A stretch of DNA of 64,000 bases from Trochalopteron elliotii (Eukaryota > Chordata > Aves > Passeriformes > Leiothrichidae). Below the pieces are notes generated by a model. It did no database searches, was not told the origin of the DNA, and saw only the letters and a list, made by a program, of their open reading frames with translations. The position numbers were made by a program, and so were the translations under genes. Of the stretch, positions 1-11,830 are shown in pieces. The stretch's first letter is position 1, and every line of letters begins with the position of its first letter. The DNA lies in contig JANPWX010000054.1 in assembly GCA_024734555.1 (NCBI GenBank), positions 10,007,601-10,071,600 of the forward strand, in the 5' to 3' direction.

Positions 1-130
1 GGGGCGGCTGCGGGAAGGGCCGCGGGGCTGCTTCTCGCGCAGCTGAGGAGTAAGCAGGGCATGGCCGAGCGCTGCTGAGCCGCGGCCACCATTGACCACG
101 GTGCCCTTGGCCGCCTGTCCCACCAGCGGC
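1..130. promoter_or_regulatory. CpG-rich segment at window edge, possible promoter or non-coding first exon
   Basis: The first 130 bases are strongly G+C- and CpG-rich, with a GGGGCGG Sp1-type box at the very start, unlike the AT-rich DNA that follows. It may be the truncated end of a CpG island. A donor-like GA|GTAAGC at 50-51 could end a non-coding exon that splices to an acceptor-like site near 2112, which would make this a distal SYNPO2L promoter. It could equally belong to a divergent gene to the left; in human, SEC24C lies on that side on the opposite strand. The only ATG on the + strand (61) meets a stop after five codons. I see the base composition; the assignment is inference. Confidence 0.4.
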
Positions 131-312
131 CTGTGAAAGACCGCGACAGGGGAGCAACCAGGGGCCAGTTCTGCACCAAGGTGCGAAGAGTTGTTCACTC
201 CGTGCTAACAGCAACGAAGTTGTTGAGTGTTGTACTCGGCACTGGTGAAGCCACACCTCAAGCACTGCCTTCAGTAGGCCCTACAGGCCCCCCTCATTTC
301 AGAAAGGGCATT

Positions 313-762
313 TAGATGCTGGAGCGCGTCCAGAGAAGGGTAACAAGGCTCGTGAAAGGTCTAGAAAAATTGTCTCAGAGGAGTGGGTGAGGGACCCGGG
401 ATTGTTTGTCTCGAGAAGAGGAGGCTCGTGAGGATCTCATCACCCTCTACAACTGCCTGAAAGGAGATTGTAGTGAAGTGGGGACTAGTCTCTTGTGTGG
501 CTACAGAAAGGACAAAAGGAAATGGTCTAAAGCTGAGACAGGGGACACTCAGGTATTAGAAGCATTTTTACTGTTAGGGTGGTCAGGCATTGGAATACGT
601 TGCCCAGGAATGTGGTGAAGTCAACACCCCAGAGGTGTTGAAGATGCATCAGGATCTGGTGCTGGGCGATGTGGTTTAAGGGTTACAGTGGTAGTGCTGG
701 AGGGATGGTTGGACTTGATGACCTCAAAAGTCTCTTCCAAATTTGATGATTTTGTAATTGCG
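313..762 (+). mobile_element. CR1 LINE 3' fragment (copy 1)
   Basis: The segment reads like the 3' end of an avian CR1 retroposon in sense orientation: a 'ctggagcgcgtccagagaag' start, then a 'gaagaggaggctcgtgagg' block, 'caactgcctgaaaggagattgtag', and near the end 'ggttggacttgatgacctc' followed by a degraded 'tcttccaa' tail. CR1 copies are usually 5' truncated, as here. It has several stops and indels and is old. It lies upstream of SYNPO2L, and short ORFs in it are not genes. Confidence 0.85.
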
Positions 763-1097
763 TTGGTGTGTGCCCGCCAGCAATGGGCAATGGCACTGGA
801 TGAGTGGTGCTGTAGTATTGGCAATGGAGTAGTCAACCAAGCAATGGCATCACAGCAAAAGTACATCATCTGGATGTGACGGTATAAGGATATTAGTCAC
901 TGAGAGCTAAGGACATGCAGAATAAGGAAGAGGTAAGGGTAAGCTTGTCCTCAGGACCTTAACAGAAAATTATGTTTTAAGCCTTGTGGGAAGGGGTGAA
1001 GATGGACTGTAATTCTTTCATAACTCCCTGGCTTGGGATGACTAGGAGGTCTTGTCTGTCATGCAGACAAGCAAAACCACTGAAAGACTCTGCTCCA
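763..1097. other. Intergenic DNA, nothing recognised
   Basis: Short unique stretch between two CR1 fragments. I see no exon, RNA gene or clear regulatory motif in it. Confidence 0.6.
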
Positions 1098-1612
1098 CTC
1101 TAGAGAGACCCCATCCGGAGACCTGCATCCAGCTCTGAGGTCTTCAGCACAGGAAAGACATAAACCCATTGGAGCAGGTCCAGAGGGAGGCCAAGGAAAT
1201 GATCAGAGGGATGAGGGCTTCTCTTACTAAGAAAGGCTGAGAGAGTTGAGCCTGAAGGAGATTTTGATGAGACCTTATTGTGGTCTTTCAATACTTAAAG
1301 GAGCCCTTTAAGAAAGCTGGAGACAGACTTTTTAGTAGGGCTTATAGTTACAAGACAAGGGGTAATGGTTTTAAATGAAAAGAGGGTAGATTTAGACTAG
1401 ATATAAGGAAAAAAATTCTGCATGAGGCTGGTGAAGCACTGTAACAGGCTGTCCAGAATGGTGGCAGATGCCCCATCCCTGGAAACACTCAAGGGCACGT
1501 TGGACAGAGCTCTGAGCAATCTGATATGGTTGAAAATGTCCCTGCTCATTGCAGGTGGGTTGGGCTAGATGATCCTTAAAAATTCCTTCCAACCCAAACT
1601 ATTCTCTGATTA
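1098..1612 (+). mobile_element. CR1 LINE 3' fragment (copy 2)
   Basis: A second CR1 3' fragment in the same orientation. Recognisable blocks are 'gaccccatccggagacctgc', 'gcaggtccagagggaggccaa', 'aaaggctgagagagttgagcc', 'gaccttattgtggtctttc' and the end 'gggttgggctagatgatcc' followed by 'ccttccaaccc'. It differs from copy 1 in subfamily-specific blocks and is closer to copy 3 at 5530-6128. It is interrupted by stops and is non-coding. Confidence 0.88.
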
Positions 1613-2453
1613 TCTGAACTCATTGGGCTCTCTTGGCCATTGTGTCTATGTAAGCAGTGCCCTGCAGAGAACTGTTTGAATCCTGTGTCTGTAGCTAATC
1701 CCAGCTATTCTGGTCCCAGTGTCTAGTATTACGAGTGGATGTAGGGGATGTCAGGGAGCAGCACGCTGCGGAGGGAGCACTGTACATCTATAGTCTGCCT
1801 GTGGCTTTCAGGGCAGGCACATAGTGCAGCTGCATAGAAACACTAGTTGCATGGAGAAAATAGAATTGGAGAGACATTAATTGCAAGCTGGTTTTGTTCA
1901 ATTCATTGGGTCAGGTGCTATCACCTGATTTGTACAAGCTTGTGCCTGTGACATGGCCTGGCCTGAAACTCATACTAATGGATGCTGAGTACTGAGTGAC
2001 TCTTAGATTTGCATTTGGAATGCAAAGTGGAAATAAATTTTTTACTGAAATGCTTCCAGCTTTAAGAGTGTCAGACAAAGCTCTGGAGAGACAGGAGGTG
2101 TGCTATTTTCAGCCACGTTCCGGTGAGAGATCCATCATGTATGCGGGGGGGCACAGAGGGTGAGATTGACATGACACGTGTGTAGGACAACTCTGGCCCC
2201 TTACCAAGGGCAGAATCAAATGTCTAATCATAGGCAGAGCAGCAGCTGAGAGTTCAGAAGAGCAGTGAAGGCTGGGCTTGACAGTCTCAACTCTTGTGTG
2301 TGTGTGAACTTCAAGGAGAAAGCGAGCAGAGGGCCTTGTGGGGACTGCAGAGTGGTGGTGTGAATTATGAATATGGGAATAGAAGATTCTGTCTGCTAAG
2401 AACTGGAGCCTGTACTGAAGTTGTGAAGACAAAATACCTAAAGCACAGAAATC
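1613..2453 (+). promoter_or_regulatory. SYNPO2L: SYNPO2L proximal upstream region and probable 5' UTR
   Basis: This stretch precedes the SYNPO2L start codon. The 5' UTR boundary is not certain. An acceptor-like 'tgctattttcag' ends at 2112, so the first coding exon may begin at 2113 and be joined to an upstream non-coding exon; alternatively transcription starts nearby. A TEAD/M-CAT-like GGAATGC sits near 2015 and a short TG repeat near 2297. An in-frame TAA at 2439-2441 shows that the reading frame does not extend into this region. There is no clear TATA box or MEF2 site. The role is inferred from position. Confidence 0.4.
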
Positions 2454-2558
2454 ATGGGAGCTGAAGAAGAAATGCTCATCACTCTGTCTGGAGGTGCCCC
2501 CTGGGGCTTCCGCCTGCAAGGGGGTTCAGAGCAGAAAAGACCCCTTCAAGTGTCAAAG
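2454..2558 (+). CDS. SYNPO2L: SYNPO2L coding exon 1: start of PDZ domain
   Basis: Synaptopodin 2-like (CHAP) is a cytoskeletal Z-disc protein of heart and skeletal muscle that binds alpha-actinin. This exon encodes residues 1-35 and starts MGAEEEMLITLSGGAPWGF, nearly the same as the mammalian long form. The segment SGGAPWGFRLQGG (residues 12-24) contains the carboxylate-binding loop of the N-terminal PDZ domain. The start is chosen because the ATG has A at -3 and G at +4, an in-frame TAA lies five codons upstream, and the family begins here. The exon ends in phase 0 at AAG with donor gtagga. The next coding exon is 13.2 kb away. Shorter family isoforms that lack the PDZ domain are known, so this exon should be specific to the long form. 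Confidence 0.95.
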
Positions 2559-5529
2559 GTAGGACCCTGAGCTGTGACCCGTAAGAGCAAAGTTGTTCTG
2601 CTGAACTAAGATATCCCTTCTGAGTTGGGCATCTTTCACTACTGTTAAGGAATACAGGAACTCCTCGCTGTGGCAGCAGATCTTAAAAGGAGAACTTGGG
2701 TGGTGTGCTCAAGCAGGGTGTGAGGTGGGCTGTGGGTCCTGGAATAGAGGCTGCTGAGGTAGAGACAAGTGTCAGGTGAAGATCTGCTTCAGTGCAGGTC
2801 TGCACAGCTCAGACACTTTGTAGGCTGTACAGCTCTCTTGAGTTGTCAGCAGAGCTATAACCATAGTGACAGTGCAGGGAAAAGGGCTCAAATATGGAAA
2901 CTTCAATGCTCATGTAAGACATCCATCTAAAGAAAAAATAAATTGAAGCAGTAGAGGCCACATTTTTAACTGAACTGTCCCTAACACTTCTTTACTATAT
3001 TCCAGCTTTCAAAATAGATGCACATTTCTCAATGCCTCTTCTGTTGGTGAAAGCTTTTCAACACTGTCTTAAGTGAATATTTGTGATGCTCTAAGCAGCA
3101 AATACTGGTTTAATTTCAAGAATTAAAGAAAAACAGTTGTTTGGATGGGCGATTAAAAAAAAAGGAATAAACATGAACTTCGTGTTGCACTACTTTTGAT
3201 AAACAGCTGCTACTGTTGTATTTTCAGAAAGACTACTGAAGAGATTGAAAACTAGGGGAAAAAAAGGTCCTCTTTATTAAGCTCCTAACAGCTGCATTAG
3301 CCTGACACAATGATATCTTGGGATATCTCACTGGAAGGCACCCAGTAGCAGAAATGCCCAGCTCTTTCTGTTTCCTTAAGCAGACCATGACTCTGACAGA
3401 AATTTGAAATTAAATGTTTTGTGTCACTTGGCTCACCCCAGATCACTGAGTGTCACAACTTCTGCCAAATGGTTTAGAATCCCATAGCTTGGCCTTGAAG
3501 TGAATGTTTCTTATGTAGAGAAAGATGATTTTTCTCCACAAAAACAACTTCTGCACAAGCTCGCAGAGTTTCAGGTGTTAAAATGAAAGAATCAATATCC
3601 TTGAAACAGGTGTCTGGCATCAGTGGTTCTTAGGAAAATGGAATTTTCAGGGGCTACATTAACTCTGTATGGTCTAAGATTATTTTGACTCTTTCCCACA
3701 GTAGACATGAAACTGGAACTGAAGAGGGAGGAGACTGTGAGTGTCTATAAAGATTACTCAGGATTGAACAAGAGCAAGAACTAGTCATTACCCAGGCTAA
3801 GTTGCACCTTAAGGTGAATGGAATATTGCTAAAGGATTAGTAGCACTGGCAGGAAGGTATTAACTAGAAGGAGCTCTCACCCTGAACTGGGTGCTGTACT
3901 TTAAGTCTAGCAATGCAGATATGTATATATTTACAATACTTGTATATTGCATTAAAAATAATTATGGAAAATATAATTGATATGAATCCATTTGAGGCTC
4001 AAATTATTCATCATTCTTTAGGCAGAATTTTAATTTTATAATTATCTTTTTGTCTATTCCCACCTAAAATTTAATAGCATCCAATGACCCTACATACTGT
4101 CTTGAAGGCAACACCATTTAAATAGTCTCTAAAGAATGGATTTTTAGGTCCTTACCAGGTGCCCAGGAAGATCATATCTGAATGTAACCTGCTTAGAAGA
4201 GAATGAACTGCCAGGTGTCATGTGATAGAACAGACAGACATGAATAGCTGATAGGTGCCAGGAGATAACTGAGTGGATGCTGTTTGTGTTTCTGAGATTC
4301 CAGTGCTGTCATTTTAGACAATTTCAACTTCTAGCCTAGAAAAGTCATAGTAGTAACACTAAGGAAAGATGCTTACCTTTGGGTGATGAGTCAAATGATG
4401 AATAAGTGATAAAAAGTTAATTTGGGAAATTAATCAAGTATAACAAATACATTATATATAAATGATACATGTTGGACTTGTAAAGATGCTGGAATTGCTA
4501 AGCTAGACTATGTTAAGAGTCACCTCTTGTCCTGCTTCCTGCTTCCTTTGTGTTTCCTGCAAATATTTCAGAGGAAGTTGTGAGTTTCACAAATGCATCT
4601 AATTTTTGCATAATGCAATGTGGAGGGAAATCCTTTCCCCTCAGGTAGTTATGGGCATGTCCTGGGAAGTGTCTAAGAATTGGTGGTCCTAATGGTTTAC
4701 CCTACAGATAAACAGAAAATTGTTTCTGAACAACTAGTACCTTACCTGTCTAAGTCTTACGTGAGTTCCTAATGAAGATTTGATAACACCAAGCAACCAG
4801 GAATACCAAAGACTAAATGCTGCACTAAGTGGCATTTCCTGCTTGAGTCGCTCCTGTTGTGTTACAAAATCCTTCACAACTCTTCATCTTACATGATCAG
4901 AGTGCACAGTTCATAGTCTTTATGCTTTTATATGCCTTTATGATTTCTAAACTTTACATCACCATTGTCTTTTTATTGTTTTTCTTTATGAGGATTATGA
5001 TAAATTAATCACTAATTGCTGTTCTTGGTATCTTTTTTTTGTTTTCCTGAAAATTTTTTGTGTGCTGTATAGTTCTCCTTTGCCTTCTCTTCCCCTTCCC
5101 CTTTCCCATTAGTGGACCTCTAATTGTTTGTTCTCTCATAAGGTGTTCACAAGGATGGCTTAAATGACTGCATTTTTAAAATTGCAATTAATTCAAAATG
5201 TACAGTGAATATATGCATTTGAAACTGTTTCCTAATGCACAGTATTCAACTGGCTGTAACAAAATAATGTGCATGAACATGTTGGAAGTGGGGTGTGAAC
5301 CCATTTTTCTAAAGACTAAAAGGATGCATAGCTGTAGTCTAAACTGTTTCTCCAAGCAAGAAATCAATTCTAAACCTCAGTCCAGCTGACACAGAGGGGT
5401 AGAAAAGCAGCTGTACCTTCACATGCTGGATCCAGCTGCCAGAGAGTTTCCATGCCATCCAATAACTCCCTGTGGGTTATGGCTTCAGGGACACACCTGG
5501 AGAAAGACATATGCTGGAATTACATACTT

Positions 5530-6128
5530 GTGGACAGTCTCTTGAGTTGTAGCTGGGTATGAGCCCACAATGTGCCCTGACAGCCCAGAAGGCCAACAGC
5601 ACCCTGAGCTGCATCAAAAGAGGAGTGGAGGGAGGTGATTCTGCCCCTCTGCCCACTTGGAGCACTTCATAAACCTCTGGGGTCCTCAGTGCAGGAAAGA
5701 TGTGGACTTCCTAGGGTCTAGAGGATCTAGGTGATCCAAGAGATGGAGCACCTCTCCTGTGAAGAGAGGCTGAGAGAGCTGGGATTGTTTAGCCTGGTAA
5801 AGAAAAGGCTCTGGGGAGACCTCATTGTGGCCTTCCAGTACCTGAAGAGAACTTATAAAAAAGAGGGAGAGATATATTTTAGATGGATAGATAGTGATAG
5901 GTTAAGGGGGAATTATCTTAAACTAGAGGAGGAGAGATTTAGATTAGATGTCGTGAGGCACTGGACCAGGTTGCCCAGAAAAGTTGTGGATGCCCCATTC
6001 CTGGAAGTGTTGAAGGCCAGGTTGGATGGGGCTCTGAGCAACCTGGAAGGTGTCCCTGCCAGTGGCAGGGGGATTGGAACAAGATGATCTTTAAGATGCC
6101 TTCCAACCATTTTATGATTCTATGATAA
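5530..6128 (+). mobile_element. CR1 LINE 3' fragment (copy 3), intronic
   Basis: This is the longest of the three CR1 fragments, in sense orientation with its host gene. It begins in the last part of the reverse-transcriptase ORF ('gggtatgagcccacaatgtg', 'aaggccaacagcaccctgag'). It continues through 'gagggaggtgattctgcccc', 'gagagaggctgagagagctg' and 'gacctcattgtggccttcc', and ends with 'gatgccttccaaccat' and 'tatgattctatgat', the short tandem 3' end typical of CR1. A 118-codon open frame (5731-6087) is a by-product of the element. There is no functional ORF2. Confidence 0.93.
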
Positions 6129-9100
6129 CTAATTCTGTGCTCAAGTAAACTTACAGACCCAAACCAGCTGTGCCTGCCTTGGGATCACAACATTGCTTCT
6201 TCCAGCAGTGCCCAGTGGATACTGAGGAAAAAGCACAAATTTAAGTAACACAAGAAAGATTGAAATGCTAGCATTAGCACCAACTGATTATATAGTTCCA
6301 GATCTGTAACTGCAAATGCCTATTCCTTTCATCTTAAACTTGCCTACAAGAGCACATACTGACTCCTTTGTTCCACCAAAACAATAACTTGCAGTGTCCA
6401 GGTGCTAAAATTGCCTAATGGGAATCTGAAGGCTACCATGCTGATGTGTACTTGAAAGGCATACCATTACTAATTCATCTCATAAAAACAGATACTATGA
6501 GAGTAGAGAGTGAGACCAAAACATAAATGCAAGAAAGCTTTCTGGGGAGCCTTCAGTGAGAAAAAATAGATGATTTTTCAATGAGGGTTGTATTGAAGTA
6601 TCATGCTGTAATGAGTAAGCTGAAAGAAAGGCAGACATTGATATGCTAGCAAGCAGATACACAGCACGATCAAACATCAACAGAGGACATGAATCATTCT
6701 GCAGAAATTAGAAAGGATAGGAATACTGAGAACTAGAGAAACAAAGAGGGAAATAAAGACTAAAGAACACAAAAAGCAAAGGAGAACCTTCATTTTGTTC
6801 TTAGTAACAGCAATGTCCTTTTAAGTGAAATCAGTTGAACTACTCTGGACTCATATTGGCTTATCGTGATTCCTAATGAATCTTTTACCTAATGAAGCAG
6901 ATAAGCTCTAGTGGGAGTTTACATTACCCCTCAACAAAATAAAGCTGATTTGGTCTAGCTTAGTAGCTGTGGTGCAAATGACAACACAACATAAGAAATC
7001 TTTGACCAGAAACAGTCATCAGGGAAGAAAGAGAACAAACATAAACACAAGAAGCAAAAAGGATCCATAGATGGCAAGATTTTTATTTTAGAAAGGCTGA
7101 GGAAAAGTACATGGTCCTCAGATGTGGCTGTAACTGATGAGGTTTACCCATTCTGAAAAGAGAATAAGAGAGAACAATACCAGGTTCCTGGAGGATTTCC
7201 TTGCAGTAAGGATATGTCCATCAAATGCTTTTGAAACAAAACAAAATGTAAAATAGCTAGTCTGAGAAAAGTTGTAAGCACTAATGCCATTAATCAACCA
7301 AAGTAAAAATCTATCATGAAATTCTATAATGGAAATAATTTTTATGAAGATGAACAAGACAGTTTTACGATGACGCAATTGCAAACAAACCTGCCTTCAG
7401 GGATCCTGCTACAAAATGAGATTTATTCAATGAGGGGCAAACAGTTACTTTCTATAAAAAGCAAGGAAGGCATTTCTACCTCCAGCACAAGTAATACTGA
7501 CAAAATAGAACAAATTGAGTCTTTACAGCTGGTACTGATAGTAGAGGCAAAGGACCTGGGCATATTAGTTCATCACCAATAATAAGCCAGCAAAATTATG
7601 AATCTCTGAAAAAAAAAGGCAAACAAATGAGCCTCAGGTAGACATGTCTAAGAGAGCTAGGATGGCATTGATATTACTGTCTAATGCACAAGGGGGAATT
7701 CACTGGAAATACCATACTTACAGAATCAGCCCCTTTCAAGGAAAATAAATGTAAGGTAGAGCAGTCATTGAAAAGGAGGTGAGGAGAGAAGGCTTCTTTC
7801 ACCTAGCAAAATATTGAAAGAGGTGACTGCAATCTACAAATAGATGTTGAGCAAATATCAGCAACACTATTCAAATATAGGTGACAGCATTGACAGCACA
7901 GAACAACTAGCCTGGGAGGTTCAGCAGTGACTTTCCATTCTAGAAAATGAATTGAAAATCTTTTGAGTCAGTTTATGAACTGGAGTAAACAATATGGCCT
8001 TTGAAAACTACAGAGGATTGGCCCTAGTAGCTCAAGAGACTCAGTTAGCTGTTCTGTACAAATACTCTGCAGCAATGTTAGGGGAATTGTTAAGGGAAGC
8101 AGTAACAAGGATTGTATTGGTTCTAAAACCAAAAATTGTTTTGTTTTTTAGGAGCAGTTCATCACAACCTCCTTTTTAGCTCTTTCCCACATATTCCCAC
8201 TTTTTCCTGTATGGTTCTCTGCTGATAATTCAGTATTTCTACTGTCTCCTCTGCAAGATGTCCTTGCTGCCTGTTTGCCATGCCACTGCTCCCTGTGACA
8301 CACAGTCTGGGTGCTCTGTGCCATTCTCCTTTGCTCATGTGACATTATTCCTGCTGGAGGTGCCAGCTCTAACTCAGACAGGTCTCATGGCTTCCAGATT
8401 TGTGAGCACCTTCTCTTCCTCTCCCCTTTTCAGTGAGCAGCCTGTTCTTTGTCTATTTTCACGAATGTTTACTGTCACACCCAAAAAAACATTGCTGGTC
8501 TGTAGCAGTCACTAATGCTGTTTTTGGAGTGCCTCAAGCTGCTTTGGGAGTGCTCCTGCACATACTTTATGGCCTGTTGGCACTCAGGCAGGTGCTACAC
8601 TTGGCTGCTAGTGAGGGAGCTCATGCTGTGGGACCAGTGGAACTTTCCAAGGACCTGGAAGAATCTCTTGATGAGAAGTTGCAGTGAAACCATACATGCC
8701 CCATCTATACCTGGTGCATTAAATGTACCTGGGACCGTTCTCTGGCACTTATGCCAGCTGCTACAGAGTGTAATGAAGCCCAGAAATTAGCATCTTCAAC
8801 TCTTCCAAACAAAATGGCCACATGCCCACAGGCAGTGGCTCTGGGAATGGTCTGTTCTAGCTCCCAAAATGTGCCTGGGAATTGTTCTGGACAGAAATAT
8901 CCGATCTGAACCAAAGGTGTGCCAAGGATCATTTCAATGGTTTAATGCTACAGTAGTTGCAGTCCAGAGCTCAGGTTCATTTGCTGACATCATTCAGCCT
9001 GCTACTGGCTAGAACTACTGAATACATCTGTGGAGCCTGAGCCTGGTTTTTGATGTACATTCACACCTACAGGATGACTACAAAGATGTTGCAAGGCACA

Positions 9101-11539
9101 GGGAACTCTCTGTACTTAAGTGCCCTAGATCCTTCAGGTGAATGGGGTACTTCTCTAATCCATACCTGTGGCTGATCCTGTCCTTGCAGCCGCAGAACAA
9201 TAGTGCTTATCCTCCTCAGCCTATTGCTAAGAGGCTGTCTTTGGGTTACTGAGTGCTGTCTTTTGGTGCAGGAACCCACTCTTGTAGTATTTATGAATGC
9301 TGTGTTCAATATTTTTTTTTTTGCAAACAAAAGTGACCCTCATTCTGTCGAAATAATAGTATGTATGTCTTCTTCTAATTTGCCCTTTCTCAGCATAAAT
9401 ACTGTGGAGGCATAATATACTTAAGACTGTTGCTGTTCAACAATTAGTAGCAGCTGAAAAGAGCCTTCTGTTTTGAGAAGGATTTTTTCAGGGCTTGCAA
9501 ATGCTCATGGCCCCTTAGAGTGCAGTATCAGCACACAGTGTGAAGGCTGGGAACACCTTGTTCTGGAAGACTGAAGCCATGTCTCTGGATAACTCTGGCC
9601 TGTGTTCAAGGGTCTTTCCCTCCTGTCTCAGTTCAGTGGCTGTACCTGTAAAAAGACATTTTGGTGCTAGATTGGCTTATGAGCTTCAATTCCATTAGGT
9701 ATAGATTCTAATTTTTTTATGGCATTGGAGCCAGGCTGAGGCTCTAGAAAAAGGACTTACATGGGACATGTGTGAGCATGTTTTTTCTGAATATTCGTTG
9801 CTTTTCTCACAGCTCCTAAATGTGGGACCTGGTACAATTATTTGAAAAATGTATCTGTTCCTTCTGAATTCTTGCTTCATATAAAAAACACTTGATATCC
9901 TGCTGCTTATGGTGTTGAGGGTAAAATGCTTATCGAGTACTTTTAGTATCTATTCTAGTACATGTGGCATTATTCTTTGTCATTGATATTACATTTCAAT
10001 CACTTTTCAGCTAATCTACCATCAAGTAACAAATAGCTATGGAGATAAAACCTCTTTTATCTACCTGGGGCCACCTCCAGCTAGAAACTTGCTCCCCACA
10101 ATGACACCTGTGCTAAATTTTTTGCTTAGGAAAAGAAAGTGGATTGTTTTTCTCTTCCCTCTCTTGTATAACCACAACAAAAAACTCATTTTAAGGCACT
10201 TAGTTTCAGTAAGAGAAAACCAACAGAGAGAGAAAACCAAGAATCCGTGATTGTTTGTGTTTGTTTTATATCAGCTTGTATCCCCTGGTACAAGTCAGAA
10301 TTAAAGCTAGTGCATCTAAGAATTTGTTCTCTTGTTCCTGCACCAGTAGACTTTAGGCATTAACATATTTTACAGTAGCCTGACATGTAACCAACTGACC
10401 AGCACTAGCATCCTCTTCCACTACCAGTTCTCATTGCTAAACCCCTTGCCCAGAAGCCACCCAAGTCTGTCCTGCCACTTAAGATATGTCTTTTCACCAC
10501 TCTCCCTTGCTCTGTCCATCCCACAAAGTATGTGTTCTCTCCCCTCTTTCTTTGTCTAAAGACTCCATAATTAAGCTTCACCATACCATGGATGACCTGT
10601 GAAGTAGGTCTGCAGAGACACTGGACCTACGATGTTTTACTGGAAATTAAATTACTAGAATTAACTTCCTGTGTAGTTGTAATGCTTAGTGTAATTATAA
10701 CATATATTCTCCTGTAAAATAGCTTCCAATAAAAATATGGCATTGGCATGAGGATTTGCTACTTAAAAGATAAGGCATAGGGAAAGTATCTCACTAGATC
10801 TCTGTGTTCAGGTGGGCAACTGAATAAGGAAAGATTGTTGGAAAATGTCCTGGTTTCCAGGCTCCTGCCTGGCTCACAGTCTGAGTGTTTCCTCTGAGGT
10901 CACACAAAAAATCATCCAGGTCTTCTGAATCCCAATCTAGCAATCTACCCACTCTAGCCATCTCCTTGCTCTAGCCACAGAGATATCCTTCTTTACACAA
11001 AAAAGAGTAAATCCTGGCCTTGGACGAAAACCAAACTGGCCCAATAACCAAAATGATATGAATACACATCTTCAGAAAGAAAAAGAGACGGAGGGTGTTT
11101 GTTTCTGCTTTTGCATCTAGCAACTGCTCTCTTTGTGGTTCAGCTGAACAGGAAGTTCTAGGAGGAGCAGACCCACATGCTGGTTGGCTCTTGGTTGAGT
11201 CATTCCATTTTGGTAATGCTTTATACCACAAAAAGTCATTTCTTACCTCTCCATGAGAACCCTGCGACAGGATAGCATTTCACATAAGGCTGGGAATGAA
11301 ATTTAAACACTGCCAGGTTGTATGTGTTGGACCCCGTGGCATTGTAGCTTCTGCAGGAAGGGGACGGCTGTGTGTTGAGAGATGCAATCAGAGAGTGGAA
11401 GGACATTGGGTGAGAAGATGAATTTTATTCAGTATAAAACTCTTACTTGGACTGAGGTTGCTGGGTTTCTGCTGGAAAGATTGTAGGAGATTATGTGAAG
11501 ACAGATAATAATATTTTTCTTCCTACCTTACAGGCTGAA

Positions 11540-11830
11540 CTCTCCCACTGACAGGAAGTGGGAGGTGGCTTGGGGAGGCAAGGGGAGAGATGGCTGACAT
11601 GAGCCTACACTGCAAACCTCTTCTATTTACCCACAGCTATTTCATTCCAAAGAAGCTGAGCTGGCCAGCAGGGAGAGTGGTGGCTAAGTTTCAAGACAGG
11701 TTCCCTGGGCTGTACTGAGGCAAGATGTGAAGCCACTGAGTTACTATCAGGATTACTCTATTCTTAGCATCCCAGCATGTGTTCAGCCCCCACATACCAC
11801 TATCTAAATATAGCCCCTACTGAAGGACAG
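11540..11830. promoter_or_regulatory. SYNPO2L: Candidate muscle enhancer in SYNPO2L intron 1
   Basis: Within 290 bases there is a TEAD/M-CAT-like CATTCCA (near 11643), an E-box CATGTG (near 11777) and CTAAATATAG at 11804-11813, which fits the MEF2 consensus YTAWWWWTAR. TEAD, bHLH and MEF2 factors drive many Z-disc genes. Single matches of this length are expected by chance several times in 64 kb, so only the clustering and the host gene make it worth listing. Confidence 0.25.

Noticed and set aside
5731..6087. 118-codon ORF
   Set aside because: It lies wholly in a CR1 3' fragment, including its non-coding tail.
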